Below, in pieces: positions 18,330-30,132 of a stretch of 64,000 nt of DNA. Source of the DNA: Haloterrigena salifodinae. Lineage in GTDB: Archaea; Halobacteriota; Halobacteria; Halobacteriales; Natrialbaceae. The stretch is taken from NCBI RefSeq assembly GCF_003977755.1, contig NZ_RQWN01000004.1, positions 372,001 through 436,000 on the forward strand, in the 5' to 3' direction. Each line of letters opens with the position of its first letter. Position 1 is the stretch's first letter. The notes below the pieces were generated by a model, which did no database searches, was not told the origin of the DNA, and worked only from the letters and a program-made list of their open reading frames with translations. A program made the position numbers and the translations under genes.

Positions 18330-20192
18330 TTACTCCGCTCGATTCGCGTTCGCGATCTCGCCGGCCGTGCACTCGAGGAGTCGGTCGCCGTCGGCCGTCT
18401 CGAGCGCGACGCGGTCGTCGCTGTCGGCCGTCACGAGTTCCGGCGTCCGATCGAAATCGGTCGGCCCCTCGGGCGTCGCTCGGACGGCAGTGGCCAGCCA
18501 GTGTTCACCGGCGTCGTACCGCTCTTGGAGCGTCGGGACGACCGTGCGCGGGTGCATGAGGTTCGTGTTTGGTTCCTCCGGGACGATCTCCGGCTGTCGA
18601 TCGCCGCGCAGGTCGGTGACGAGGCTCGTCCCGTTCGGATACGCGGCGCGGGCGGTCGCTCCCTCGGTTTCGTGGGAGAACTGCGTCGGGTCGTCGTCAC
18701 CCGTCCGATCGAGCGCGAATCCGCCCTCCTCGCTGTGGAGCGGGCGCGACGTCTCGAGGTGGTGGACTCGAACGTGCCAGGGAAGCGCCGGCGCCAGCCA
18801 GGTTTCGACGCTGACGTCGTCCCACGGGGTCCACAGCGATTTGAGGGTCGTCCCGTCGACTTCGGTCGCGGCGACCGACTCGGGGGCGGGGGACTTGTAC
18901 AGGTCGCCGTCCAGGCTGAGCGCGAGCGTGCTGTCGTGTCCCGCTTCCCCGAGACCCGCGTTCTGCCCGGCCATGGAGAACCCGAAGGTCGCGGAGTAGG
19001 CGAACTTCCCGTACTTCTCCGCCCCGTAGATGCTGTCCTGGGCGAGCGAGAGCGCGAACAGGTGGTCGTCGTCCCGGCAGATGACCTTCCGAGGTTCGGA
19101 CTGGACGACCGTCTCGGAGCGGTCGGGTAGCGGTTCCTCGTCGGCCTGCCAGAACGGGTGTGTCGGCTCGAGCGCGAGCGGCAGGAACGCCTTCGTCGCC
19201 CAGTACGGTGAGTTGGGCGAGTTGTATGCCTCCGATGTTTTGAGCGTCGGATACCGGTATCCGACCGACAGCAGGCCGCCGTCCGTGAATATCGGCTGGT
19301 TCAGCCACCAGCGGATATTACGCGCCCAGAGCCCTCTGAGCACGCCCCACGGGAGCGGATTCAGGTCGGCGAACGCGAGCGCACCCCAGAACCCGGCCTG
19401 CGCGAAGCGGTAGGTGAGGCTCCGTCCGTAAGGGAGCGCGCGTCCCTCGTCGTCGAACCAGTGAACGTGCTCGGTCGCGAACTCGGCGGCCCGCTCGCGA
19501 AACCGGCGGGCCCGCTCCGGATCCTCGTCGCCGCAGACGGCGGCGTAGACGAGCCCGTAGAAGTGCATCGCCCACGGCAGGTAGTAGTCGATCGGACTCC
19601 CGTCGCCTACCGGGCCGTCGGTGTACCAGCCCTCGCCCTGATAGAACGACTCGAGTCGGTCCAGCGACGCCTGCGTGCCCTCCCAGTCGTGGGCCGCCCC
19701 GACCGACCGAAGCCCCATGTTGACCATGACCCGGAAGAACAGCCAGTTGCAGTCGTGGAGTTCGGCGTCGTTGATCTGGTTCAGCCAGCGGACGAGCCGT
19801 TCCCGCTCCGGTTCGGAGAGCGGCTCCCAGATTCGTTCGGGAGTCAGCGCGAGTCCGAGCCCGATCGCGGCCATCTCGACGTGTTTCTGGGCGTAGTCGT
19901 CCGCCTCGCCCCAGTACTCCTCGTGGTCCGGATCCGTCCCGTTGACGAGGCCGCGTCGAACGAGATCCCACTGCTCGGACGAGCCGTGGACGCTCAGCGG
20001 AACGAGCCCCCACAGCGGTCGCGCGAACCCCTCGAGTTCGGCGGCGACGGGGGGAAAGTGAGCGCCGGACGTCATCGGCCGCACTCGTGCACCGCCAGGG
20101 CTGGCGTGCTCGTACAGCGGTTCGACGAGGTCCTCGACGGCCCGTTCGAAATCGGCTCGCGTCTGGAGCGGATTTTCCGCGGTTGGGTTCAT
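18330..20192 (-). CDS. DUF2264 family protein, possible GH154-type beta-glucuronidase
   Basis: A 620-residue cytoplasmic protein of the DUF2264 family, recognised by the N-terminal RVRPMTSGAHFPPVAAELEGF followed by ARPLWGLVPL, and by later blocks such as ADDYAQKHVEMAAIGLGLAL and NWLFFRVMVNMGLRS. The N-terminal half is an (alpha/alpha)-toroid and the C-terminal half a beta-sandwich. I recall that CAZy places beta-glucuronidases related to this family in GH154; I cannot verify the match here. Start: ATG at 20192 (MNPTAENPL) is preferred; an ATG-less extension to 20219 has no support. The setting among pectin and glucuronide enzymes supports a role in removing uronic acid from side chains. Confidence 0.8.
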   Translation of the reverse strand: MNPTAENPLQTRADFERAVEDLVEPLYEHASPGGARVRPMTSGAHFPPVAAELEGFARPLWGLVPLSVHGSSEQWDLVRRGLVNGTDPDHEEYWGEADDYAQKHVEMAAIGLGLALTPERIWEPLSEPERERLVRWLNQINDAELHDCNWLFFRVMVNMGLRSVGAAHDWEGTQASLDRLESFYQGEGWYTDGPVGDGSPIDYYLPWAMHFYGLVYAAVCGDEDPERARRFRERAAEFATEHVHWFDDEGRALPYGRSLTYRFAQAGFWGALAFADLNPLPWGVLRGLWARNIRWWLNQPIFTDGGLLSVGYRYPTLKTSEAYNSPNSPYWATKAFLPLALEPTHPFWQADEEPLPDRSETVVQSEPRKVICRDDDHLFALSLAQDSIYGAEKYGKFAYSATFGFSMAGQNAGLGEAGHDSTLALSLDGDLYKSPAPESVAATEVDGTTLKSLWTPWDDVSVETWLAPALPWHVRVHHLETSRPLHSEEGGFALDRTGDDDPTQFSHETEGATARAAYPNGTSLVTDLRGDRQPEIVPEEPNTNLMHPRTVVPTLQERYDAGEHWLATAVRATPEGPTDFDRTPELVTADSDDRVALETADGDRLLECTAGEIANANRAE

Positions 20193-20340
20193 GACTGACG
20201 TATGTTGACAGGGGCCCAAAATGATTTCCCTATTGACCCGTTTCGCCTCGAACCTGTTTCACCCCAGACCCATTTTACGCTCGAGTCGACGAGTACAATC
20301 CATCGCGTCCGAGGATTGATGATGGTTCGTCGAACACTAG

Positions 20341-23541
<3,201 letters not shown>

Positions 23542-23677
23542 CGGCGGCCGTCCATCGTCTCGACGAGAGGCGGGTAGATCGACTACGACGAGTGTTGCGT
23601 CTGGGCGATTACTGCTACGTCGGGGGACTCGTTCGAGCGACCGAGCACTAATCCCAATACCGGTGACGGACAGAGGA

Positions 23678-23685
23678 TTTTTACC
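23678..23685 (+). promoter_or_regulatory. TATA box of the GH115 gene
   Basis: The stretch GGATTTTTACC centred here lies about 30-37 bases before the ATG at 23715, suggesting GH115 has its own promoter although it follows the GH2 gene by only 173 bases. Confidence 0.45.
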
Positions 23686-23714
23686 GGCCCGTTCCGAGTA
23701 TCGAATCACGTGCT

Positions 23715-26600
23715 ATGATAACTCACGATCCGTCAGACGGCAACGTGCCGATCGTCGCTGGAGAGTCGGTCGCGGATATCTACGTCGACGGGGACGATCA
23801 CGAGGTCGCGACCATCGCGGCGACCGACCTCGGCGACGATATCGAACGGGTTACGGGACGCCGGCCCGCGGTCACCGATTCGCTCGCCGAACTCTCCGAG
23901 ACCGCCGTGATCGTCGGGACGATCGGTCGCTCCGCGGGCGTCGAGCGGTGTCTGCAAGCGAGCGACGTCAGCGCCGCGGCGCTGACGGATGAGCGGGAGA
24001 GTTTCGTCGTCGGAACGGTCGACGAACCACTTCCGGGACTCGAGTCGTGCGTGCTGATCGCCGGGAGCGATCGCCGCGGGACGGCCTACGGAGCGTACGA
24101 GTTGTCGAAGCGGATCGGCGTCTCGCCGTGGTACTGGTGGGCCGACGTGCCGACGCCCGACCGGGACGCCCTCTACGCGACGGAAGGATTCGAGCGAGCG
24201 GGCCCGCCATCGGTTCGGTACCGCGGCGTGTTCATCAACGACGAGGACTTCGGGTTCCGCGAGTGGGCGCAGCAAACGCACGATCCGGCCACACCGGACG
24301 GCATCGGTCCGACAACCTACGAACGGCTGTTCGAACTCCTCCTGCGACTCAGGGCGAACACGATCTGGCCGGCGATGCACGAGGGAACGACGGCGTTCTA
24401 CCGGTGTGCGGGAAATCTCGAGGCCGCCGAGCGGTACGGCATCGTCGTCGGCACCTCTCACTGCGAGCCGATGCACCGCAACAACGTCGACGAGTGGGAC
24501 CCGGAGACGGACGGCGAGTGGAACTACGCGACCAACGCGGAGCGGATCCGCGAGTACTGGACCGACCGCGTCGCGGAGATTGCCGGTCAGGAGAACCTCT
24601 TCACGGTCGGCATGCGCGGGATCCACGACTCGGGAATGCCCGGCGGCGACACCCTCGAGGAACGCGTCGATCTGCTCCAGCGGGTGATCGATGACCAGCG
24701 CGAGATCCTCGGCGAACACCACGAGTCGCCGGTCGAGACCGTCCCGCAGCTATTCTGTCCGTACAAGGAGACGCTCGAACTCTACCGGAACGGGCTCGAG
24801 GTGCCCGAGGATGTCTGTCTCGTCTGGCCCGACGACAACTTCGGCTACCTCCGGCGGCTGCCGACCGGCGAGGAGCGAGCGCGGTCCGGCAGCCACGGCG
24901 TCTACTATCACCTCTCATACTGGGGGCGTCCGCACGACCACCAGTGGCTGTGTTCGGTCCCGCCGGCGCTGATCCGCGAGGAACTGCACCGAGCGTATCG
25001 CCACGGCGTCGACACGCTTTGGATGGCGAACGTCGGCGACCTCAAGCCGGCGGAGACGGAGACGGAGTACTTCTTCGAGTTGGCCTGGGACGTCGACGGC
25101 GTCGCGGAGCGATCGACGAGCGACTGGCTCGCCGAGTGGGCCGCCCGCAAATTTGGCTCTGCCTACGCGGACGAAATCGCCGACGTCCTCGCCGAGTACT
25201 ACCGCCTCGCGCTCGCACGCAAACCGGAACACGTCGGCTGGAACGCGGTGTACCCGAACACCGAGAAGAACGAACCGACGTTCAGCGCGGTCGATCACGG
25301 CGACGAAGCCCGGCGACGGCTCGAGGCCTACGAGCGGATCGACGAGGCGGCCGCGGTGATCCACGAGGAACTACCAGAGGAATACAGAACGGCGTTCTTC
25401 CACCTCGTCGAGTACCAAATCCGGTGTGCGCGGGCGATGAACGAGGGGGCCCTCGAGGCGATGCGGAGCCGGCTCTACGCAGGTCAGGGGCGGACGAGCA
25501 CAGCAGCATACGCGGATCAATCGCGGGCGGCGCTCGACCGTATCGACGCGGCGACGGAGCGGTACAACGCCTCGTCGAACGGCAAGTGGCGCGAGATGAT
25601 GTCCGCGAGCCCGCGAGATCTGCCGGTGTTCGACCAGCCCGCGACCGGGCGCGTGACCGACGAGCAGGGTCCGACCCTCGAGATTGCCGTCGAGGGAACG
25701 GCGGGCGTCGCCGGAACTGGTCCGCGAACCCGCCGACTGCCGACGATCGTGCAGGGCGTCGATCGGCCGCGGTTCGTCGACTGCTACAACCGCGGCGGGG
25801 GAGCGATCGCGTGGACGGCGACGGCCGCCGACGACTGGATCGATCTCGAACGAACGTCGGGAACGTTCGAGACGGACAAGCGGCTGTGGGTCGGTGTTGA
25901 TTGGGACGCCGCGCCGGACTCGCGGACGACCGGCCGCATTCGGATCGCGGGCGCCGGTCTGGAACTCGAGGTCGCGGTGCCGATCCGGCCGCGAGAGCGA
26001 CCGACTGCGGGCGGGGTCGACGGCGATTCCGAGCCAGGTCCCGATCGAACGCCGCTCTTCGTCGAATCGAACGGCCGCGTCGCGATCGAGGCCGACCATC
26101 CGACGGCAATCTGGCAGGCGAAGACGCGCTGGGAGCCCGTCGACGGCCTCAGTCGAACGACCGGGACCGCGATGGCCAGTCGGCCGGTCGACGGCCTACG
26201 CGTCGACGCCGATGCAGTGTGCGAGCGAGCGGCGCGCCTCGAGTATGACTTCGAGGCCGATGCCGACGATGTTCGCGTCGAGGTCCAGTTGCTGCCGACG
26301 CACGCGCCGACTGAGTCGACACCCCACCGGTACGCGGTCGCGATCGACGGCGCCGCGCCGACGGTCGTCGACTTCGACGCGAACGGCGGCGAGCACGACC
26401 CGCAGTGGCAGCGGAACGTGCTCCGCTCGAGCGTCCGCTCGACGACCGACCACGAACTCGATCAGGGCGGTCGCCACACGCTGTCGCTGTACGCGATGGA
26501 TCCGAGCGTCATCGTCGATCGAGCAGTCATCTACACTGATGACGATTCCCGTCGGTCGTACCTCGGGCCACGAGAGATGCGGGATCAGCGACTCGAGTGA
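23715..26600 (+). CDS. Alpha-glucuronidase, GH115 family
   Basis: A 961-residue GH115 protein. GH115 enzymes remove (4-O-methyl-)glucuronic acid from xylan and related chains. Seen blocks: GTAYGAYELSKRIGVSPWYWW (near residue 120-140), PSVRYRGVFINDEDFGFREW, LRANTIWPAMHEGT, GTSHCEPMHRNN, and SYWGRPHDHQWLCSVPP, followed by a C-terminal beta-domain (GGGAIAWTATAADDW onward). The length is normal. No signal peptide, so it should act on imported oligomers. Released glucuronate could reach mannonate and then KDG through the mannonate dehydratase at 47349. Substrate could instead be glucuronate on arabinogalactan side chains, since no xylanase or xylosidase is seen here. Confidence 0.92.
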   Translation: MITHDPSDGNVPIVAGESVADIYVDGDDHEVATIAATDLGDDIERVTGRRPAVTDSLAELSETAVIVGTIGRSAGVERCLQASDVSAAALTDERESFVVGTVDEPLPGLESCVLIAGSDRRGTAYGAYELSKRIGVSPWYWWADVPTPDRDALYATEGFERAGPPSVRYRGVFINDEDFGFREWAQQTHDPATPDGIGPTTYERLFELLLRLRANTIWPAMHEGTTAFYRCAGNLEAAERYGIVVGTSHCEPMHRNNVDEWDPETDGEWNYATNAERIREYWTDRVAEIAGQENLFTVGMRGIHDSGMPGGDTLEERVDLLQRVIDDQREILGEHHESPVETVPQLFCPYKETLELYRNGLEVPEDVCLVWPDDNFGYLRRLPTGEERARSGSHGVYYHLSYWGRPHDHQWLCSVPPALIREELHRAYRHGVDTLWMANVGDLKPAETETEYFFELAWDVDGVAERSTSDWLAEWAARKFGSAYADEIADVLAEYYRLALARKPEHVGWNAVYPNTEKNEPTFSAVDHGDEARRRLEAYERIDEAAAVIHEELPEEYRTAFFHLVEYQIRCARAMNEGALEAMRSRLYAGQGRTSTAAYADQSRAALDRIDAATERYNASSNGKWREMMSASPRDLPVFDQPATGRVTDEQGPTLEIAVEGTAGVAGTGPRTRRLPTIVQGVDRPRFVDCYNRGGGAIAWTATAADDWIDLERTSGTFETDKRLWVGVDWDAAPDSRTTGRIRIAGAGLELEVAVPIRPRERPTAGGVDGDSEPGPDRTPLFVESNGRVAIEADHPTAIWQAKTRWEPVDGLSRTTGTAMASRPVDGLRVDADAVCERAARLEYDFEADADDVRVEVQLLPTHAPTESTPHRYAVAIDGAAPTVVDFDANGGEHDPQWQRNVLRSSVRSTTDHELDQGGRHTLSLYAMDPSVIVDRAVIYTDDDSRRSYLGPREMRDQRLE

Positions 26601-27579
26601 CTCCCGCTCGCGATGTCGATGGAAGAACCGTACTACTCTGATAGTGGAACGAGATCACCGTGATCAGGACCGTTGAGACGCGTGGCCGGCAGTCGACGAC
26701 TGCGTACGGGAACTACAAATTCGGCCATAGCGAACAGTATTGGTCATACGTAGCACAGAACGTTCCCGAGAGGGAGAGACGAAGCTGATGTCTTTACAGC
26801 CGTACATTCGTATATTGAGGATCGAATACGTCGACCCTGATTCAGCGCAACAGAACGTAGTGAATTGGACGCTCCAACTCGCAAACGGAAACCGCTGTAT
26901 CGGACCGCTGCGTATCGGTTTCGAGAGTCCGTCGTGGGAAACGTTCGGCGAGAGCGGACGAAAGTGTGGGAAGAGAAGCATCGACCCCGTCCGTGACCGG
27001 AGTAGCAACGTTGAAGAGAACAGACGACCGACGAGATTGATATTCAATCTATCGCGACCGTTCGGAGCTACCGAACGAAGTTCAGTCGTCAGGAGCGCGA
27101 AATGTTACTCGAGGATGAGACAGACCAATCTCAGCCTATCGACTAATGAGAACCCGTGCTATATGAACACACACATTGAACAAACCCGTTAGGTTACGAT
27201 TCCTGTCCAGTGTCGGTAATTCTGTAATCGGGTTAATAAATAAAAGAAATAAAATACCATTATATACCATTATGTTTGTTGTCGCGAGACAACGACAGTT
27301 GTTATCGGAGAAAAGATAGTGGGCAGGCCATAGCGATAGATTTCGATCGCACGGAGAAGAATCGAACCGCGAAGACGGACACAGCCAACGCCACACCGCT
27401 CTCCACGGGGCGGTGCGCTGGCGATGCTCGGCGCGACCGGATTCGGGAGACTCCTCTCGAGCACAGCGAGCGGTCGTCGCGGGTCCGGCGACGAGTCGGC
27501 GACCGACACCACCGTCTCGAGTACCCCGTCGAGAATCCCCAAAGTTATGTTCGTCGCCGGGAACTCCAAACTGACCAGT
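26601..27579. other. Long intergenic region, partly AT-rich
   Basis: About 980 bases without a convincing gene. Frames of 100-150 codons exist on both strands but lack haloarchaeal codon bias and family motifs. Bases 27200-27290 are very AT-rich. A short inverted repeat (CACCGC with GCGGTG, about 27400-27418) lies before the kinase gene. TTATG at 27545-27549 is a weak TATA-like element for the kinase. The drop in GC marks the edge between the GH115 gene and the KDG genes and may be a join between separately acquired segments. Confidence 0.5.
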
Positions 27580-28545
27580 ATGACGGATTCCACCGATGGG
27601 ACGACGACCGAGATTACGACGTTCGGTGAGACGATGCTCCGGCTGGCGCCGGAACGCGGAGAGCGACTGGAAACGGCGGAGTCGCTCGACTTCCGGACGG
27701 CGGGCGCCGAGAGCAACGTTGCGATCGCGGCGAGTCGACTCGGCGCCGACGCGGTCTGGATCTCGAAGCTCCCGGAGACGTCGCTCGGTCGTCGCGTGAC
27801 GACCGAAGTACGGTCGCACGGAGTGACGCCGGCGGTCGCCTGGAGCGACGAGGGGAGACAGGGTGCGTACTATATCGAAGAGGGCGGGGAGCCGCGGGGA
27901 ACGAACGTCATTTACGACCGGCACGACGCGGCGATAACGACGGCAGAACCCGACGACGTGCCGATCGACACGATCCGTTCGTCGGACGTGTTCTTTACCA
28001 CGGGCATCACGCCGGCGCTGTCCGAAACGCTGTACGAGACGACCGCCGAACTCCTGGACGTCGACACCACGACCGCATTCGATCTCAACTACCGGAGTAA
28101 GCTCTGGTCGCAATCGACGGCGCAGTCGGGGTACGAGGAACTCCTTCCGAAGGTCGATCTACTGTTCGCCCCCGAGCGCGACGCGCAGTCGATCCTCGAC
28201 GTCGACGGGACGGGCGAAGCGGTCGCCGACGAACTCCGCACGCGGTTCGACTGCAAGACGGTCGTCGTAACGCGGGGCGCGGACGGTGCGGTCGCGAGCA
28301 CTGCCGAGGGAAGCGCAAGCCAATCGGCGTTTGACACCGAGACGCTCGACCCGATCGGGACCGGCGACGCGTTCGTCGGCGCGTTCCTCTCCAGGTACGT
28401 CCGCGACGCGTCCGTTTCGGAGGCGTTGACGTGGGCGGCGGCGACGGCGGCGTTGAAACGAACGATCAAGGGCGATCTGGCGGTGATCACTGAAGACGAA
28501 GTCGAAGCGGTCATCGCCGACGACGGGGCCGGGATCGACAGATAG
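27580..28545 (+). CDS. 2-keto-3-deoxygluconate/galactonate kinase, PfkB family
   Basis: A 321-residue PfkB-family sugar kinase that phosphorylates 2-keto-3-deoxy acids at C6. It opens with EITTFGETMLRLAPERGERLE, the typical KDG kinase start, and ends its active site with the anion-hole/catalytic loop LDPIGTGDAFVGAFL, where the Asp of GTGD is the base. A substrate loop (GAESNVAIAASRLG) follows the first strand. The ATG at 27580 is chosen because upstream in-frame sequence back to 27424 is low-complexity and a TATA-like element sits about 30 bases upstream. It is followed after 80 bases by the aldolase that uses its product. Confidence 0.93.
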   Translation: MTDSTDGTTTEITTFGETMLRLAPERGERLETAESLDFRTAGAESNVAIAASRLGADAVWISKLPETSLGRRVTTEVRSHGVTPAVAWSDEGRQGAYYIEEGGEPRGTNVIYDRHDAAITTAEPDDVPIDTIRSSDVFFTTGITPALSETLYETTAELLDVDTTTAFDLNYRSKLWSQSTAQSGYEELLPKVDLLFAPERDAQSILDVDGTGEAVADELRTRFDCKTVVVTRGADGAVASTAEGSASQSAFDTETLDPIGTGDAFVGAFLSRYVRDASVSEALTWAAATAALKRTIKGDLAVITEDEVEAVIADDGAGIDR

Positions 28546-28593
28546 CAAGCCGGACACCAACCGGACGCTATCGGGACAGTTCGTTATCGGTAC

Positions 28594-28603
28594 GATTTAT
28601 TAG
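28594..28603 (+). promoter_or_regulatory. TATA box of the KDPG aldolase gene
   Basis: GATTTATTAG ends 23 bases before the ATG at 28626, right for a leaderless transcript. So the aldolase may be transcribed alone as well as with the kinase. Confidence 0.55.
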
Positions 28604-28625
28604 GTCTCGCACACGGAGTATCGAT

Positions 28626-29264
28626 ATGAGTACTCGAAAGAGAGAGCAGATCGTTGACAGTGGCGTGATCGGGATCCTTCGCGGCGTCGACCCGGACGCG
28701 GCGGTCGACGTCGCTTCCGCCGTCGTCGACGGCGGCGTCACGGCGCTCGAGGTGACCGCAGACACGGAGAACGTCGTGGAAACGATCGATACGCTCTCGA
28801 GTCAGTTCGACGACGTACTCGTCGGTGCGGGGACCGTTCTAGACGCGGAAACGGCGCGGGCCGTGCAGTTAGCCGGTGCGGAGTTTCTGGTGACGCCGAC
28901 CGTCGACACCGACGTCATCGAGGTGAGCAATCGCTACGGGACGCCCATCGCGTCGGGCGCGTTCACGCCGACTGAGGCGCTACGAGCCTACGAGGCCGGC
29001 GCCGACTTCGTGAAGGTGTTCCCGGCGAAAACCGGCGGGCCGGAACACGTCGCGGCGATCGGCGGCCCGCTCTCGCAGATCCCGCTCGTCCCGACCGGCG
29101 GCGTCGGTCCGTCGAATACAGAAGCGTACATCAAGGCGGGAGCCGTCGCGGTCGGCGCCGGCAGTGCGATCGTCGAGGATAAAGCCGTCGCGACCGAAGA
29201 CTACGCGAGGATTACCGAGAACGCGCGTCAAATGGTCGACGCCGTCGAATCGGCCCGGAACTGA
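28626..29264 (+). CDS. kdpgA: 2-keto-3-deoxy-6-phosphogluconate/galactonate aldolase (bacterial-type class I)
   Basis: A 212-residue aldolase that splits KDPG or KDPGal into pyruvate and glyceraldehyde 3-phosphate. The Schiff-base lysine is K130 in DFVKVFPA, the catalytic glutamate E42 in TALEVT, and the phosphate loop is PTGGVGPSN. The length and motifs match the trimeric bacterial Eda family rather than the tetrameric archaeal KDG aldolase. It closes the route from galactonate (DgoD), mannonate (UxuA) and pectin-derived deoxy acids, all of which converge on its substrate after phosphorylation. Confidence 0.95.
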   Translation: MSTRKREQIVDSGVIGILRGVDPDAAVDVASAVVDGGVTALEVTADTENVVETIDTLSSQFDDVLVGAGTVLDAETARAVQLAGAEFLVTPTVDTDVIEVSNRYGTPIASGAFTPTEALRAYEAGADFVKVFPAKTGGPEHVAAIGGPLSQIPLVPTGGVGPSNTEAYIKAGAVAVGAGSAIVEDKAVATEDYARITENARQMVDAVESARN

Positions 29265-30132
29265 AATCTCGCGCAGCCGCCTGATCCGACTCGAGTTTCG
29301 AGGACCGCGAAGAAACACCGCGATAGATACTATCGCTCAGTCTCCGGAATTATCGTGCTCGAGTCTATATTTGGCATACTATTCGTTTGGACGACACGTT
29401 CGGTGTGAGCAGACTCGAGCAACCGGGCGGGAACGAGTTCACAGCGCTGATCAATCGCCTCTTACTGGCCAAGGCTGAGGCCCGTTCTGGGAGACGGATT
29501 CGGGAGTCTCCCTCGAGACTGGACAGTATTTCGTTCCGCTACCGCTCATAATTCGAACGTATAATTCTCGGAAGAGGAATAAAGTGTACATAGATCAAAT
29601 GGACAGAGTATTGTCCAGGTTTTTCGAATAATACCCCAACAATACGTATTTATTCAACCACATCTATAGTAAATATGGTCTTAGCATCCGGTTCGAGAAC
29701 CACGGAATCAGCGCAACAGATGAATTGTCTATAGGAGAATAATTCCGTGTATTTACTCGCTATCAAATATATTATCGCTGCCGAGGAAGCGACTAGTACT
29801 CGGAGACCTCGGCCGATCTACCGGCCTCCATTATCTAAGTTTCTAAGATATGAAGCATAGGTTTCGATCGTAGATAATCTGATCGAACGCGGAATTGTCT
29901 CAGGGCAAATCACGCGCTCAATTCTGGTGGACGACCGGGGACGACTCGGCTACCGGACGATCGATGTGACGACGTAGTGTCGCCCGGACAGCGTGAACAG
30001 CGTCGCCCTGAGGGTGCCGTGCGAAGCGGTGTTCCCACTATCCAAGCCCCGAACCGAATCGACGTGCCTTCGCGATGACTGCCCACGAGACGGCTGGACG
30101 CTCCCAACGCACACGCTCGCGTTCGGATCTCG
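29265..30132. other. Convergent intergenic region with an AT-rich island
   Basis: About 870 bases between two genes that converge. A hairpin GGGAGAC/GTCTCCC lies at 29489-29512. Bases 29560-29880 are clearly AT-rich compared with the genes around them and carry no protein-like frame. At 29834-29852 there is a TCTAAG-type site (TCTAAGTTTCTAAGATATG) that resembles the repeats upstream of parA. The right part (29900-30132) has GC-rich sequence but only shadow frames. Confidence 0.5.

Noticed and set aside
26740-27192. 150-codon + frame in the spacer before the KDG kinase
   Set aside because: No domain, poor codon bias and no start signal; treated as non-coding.
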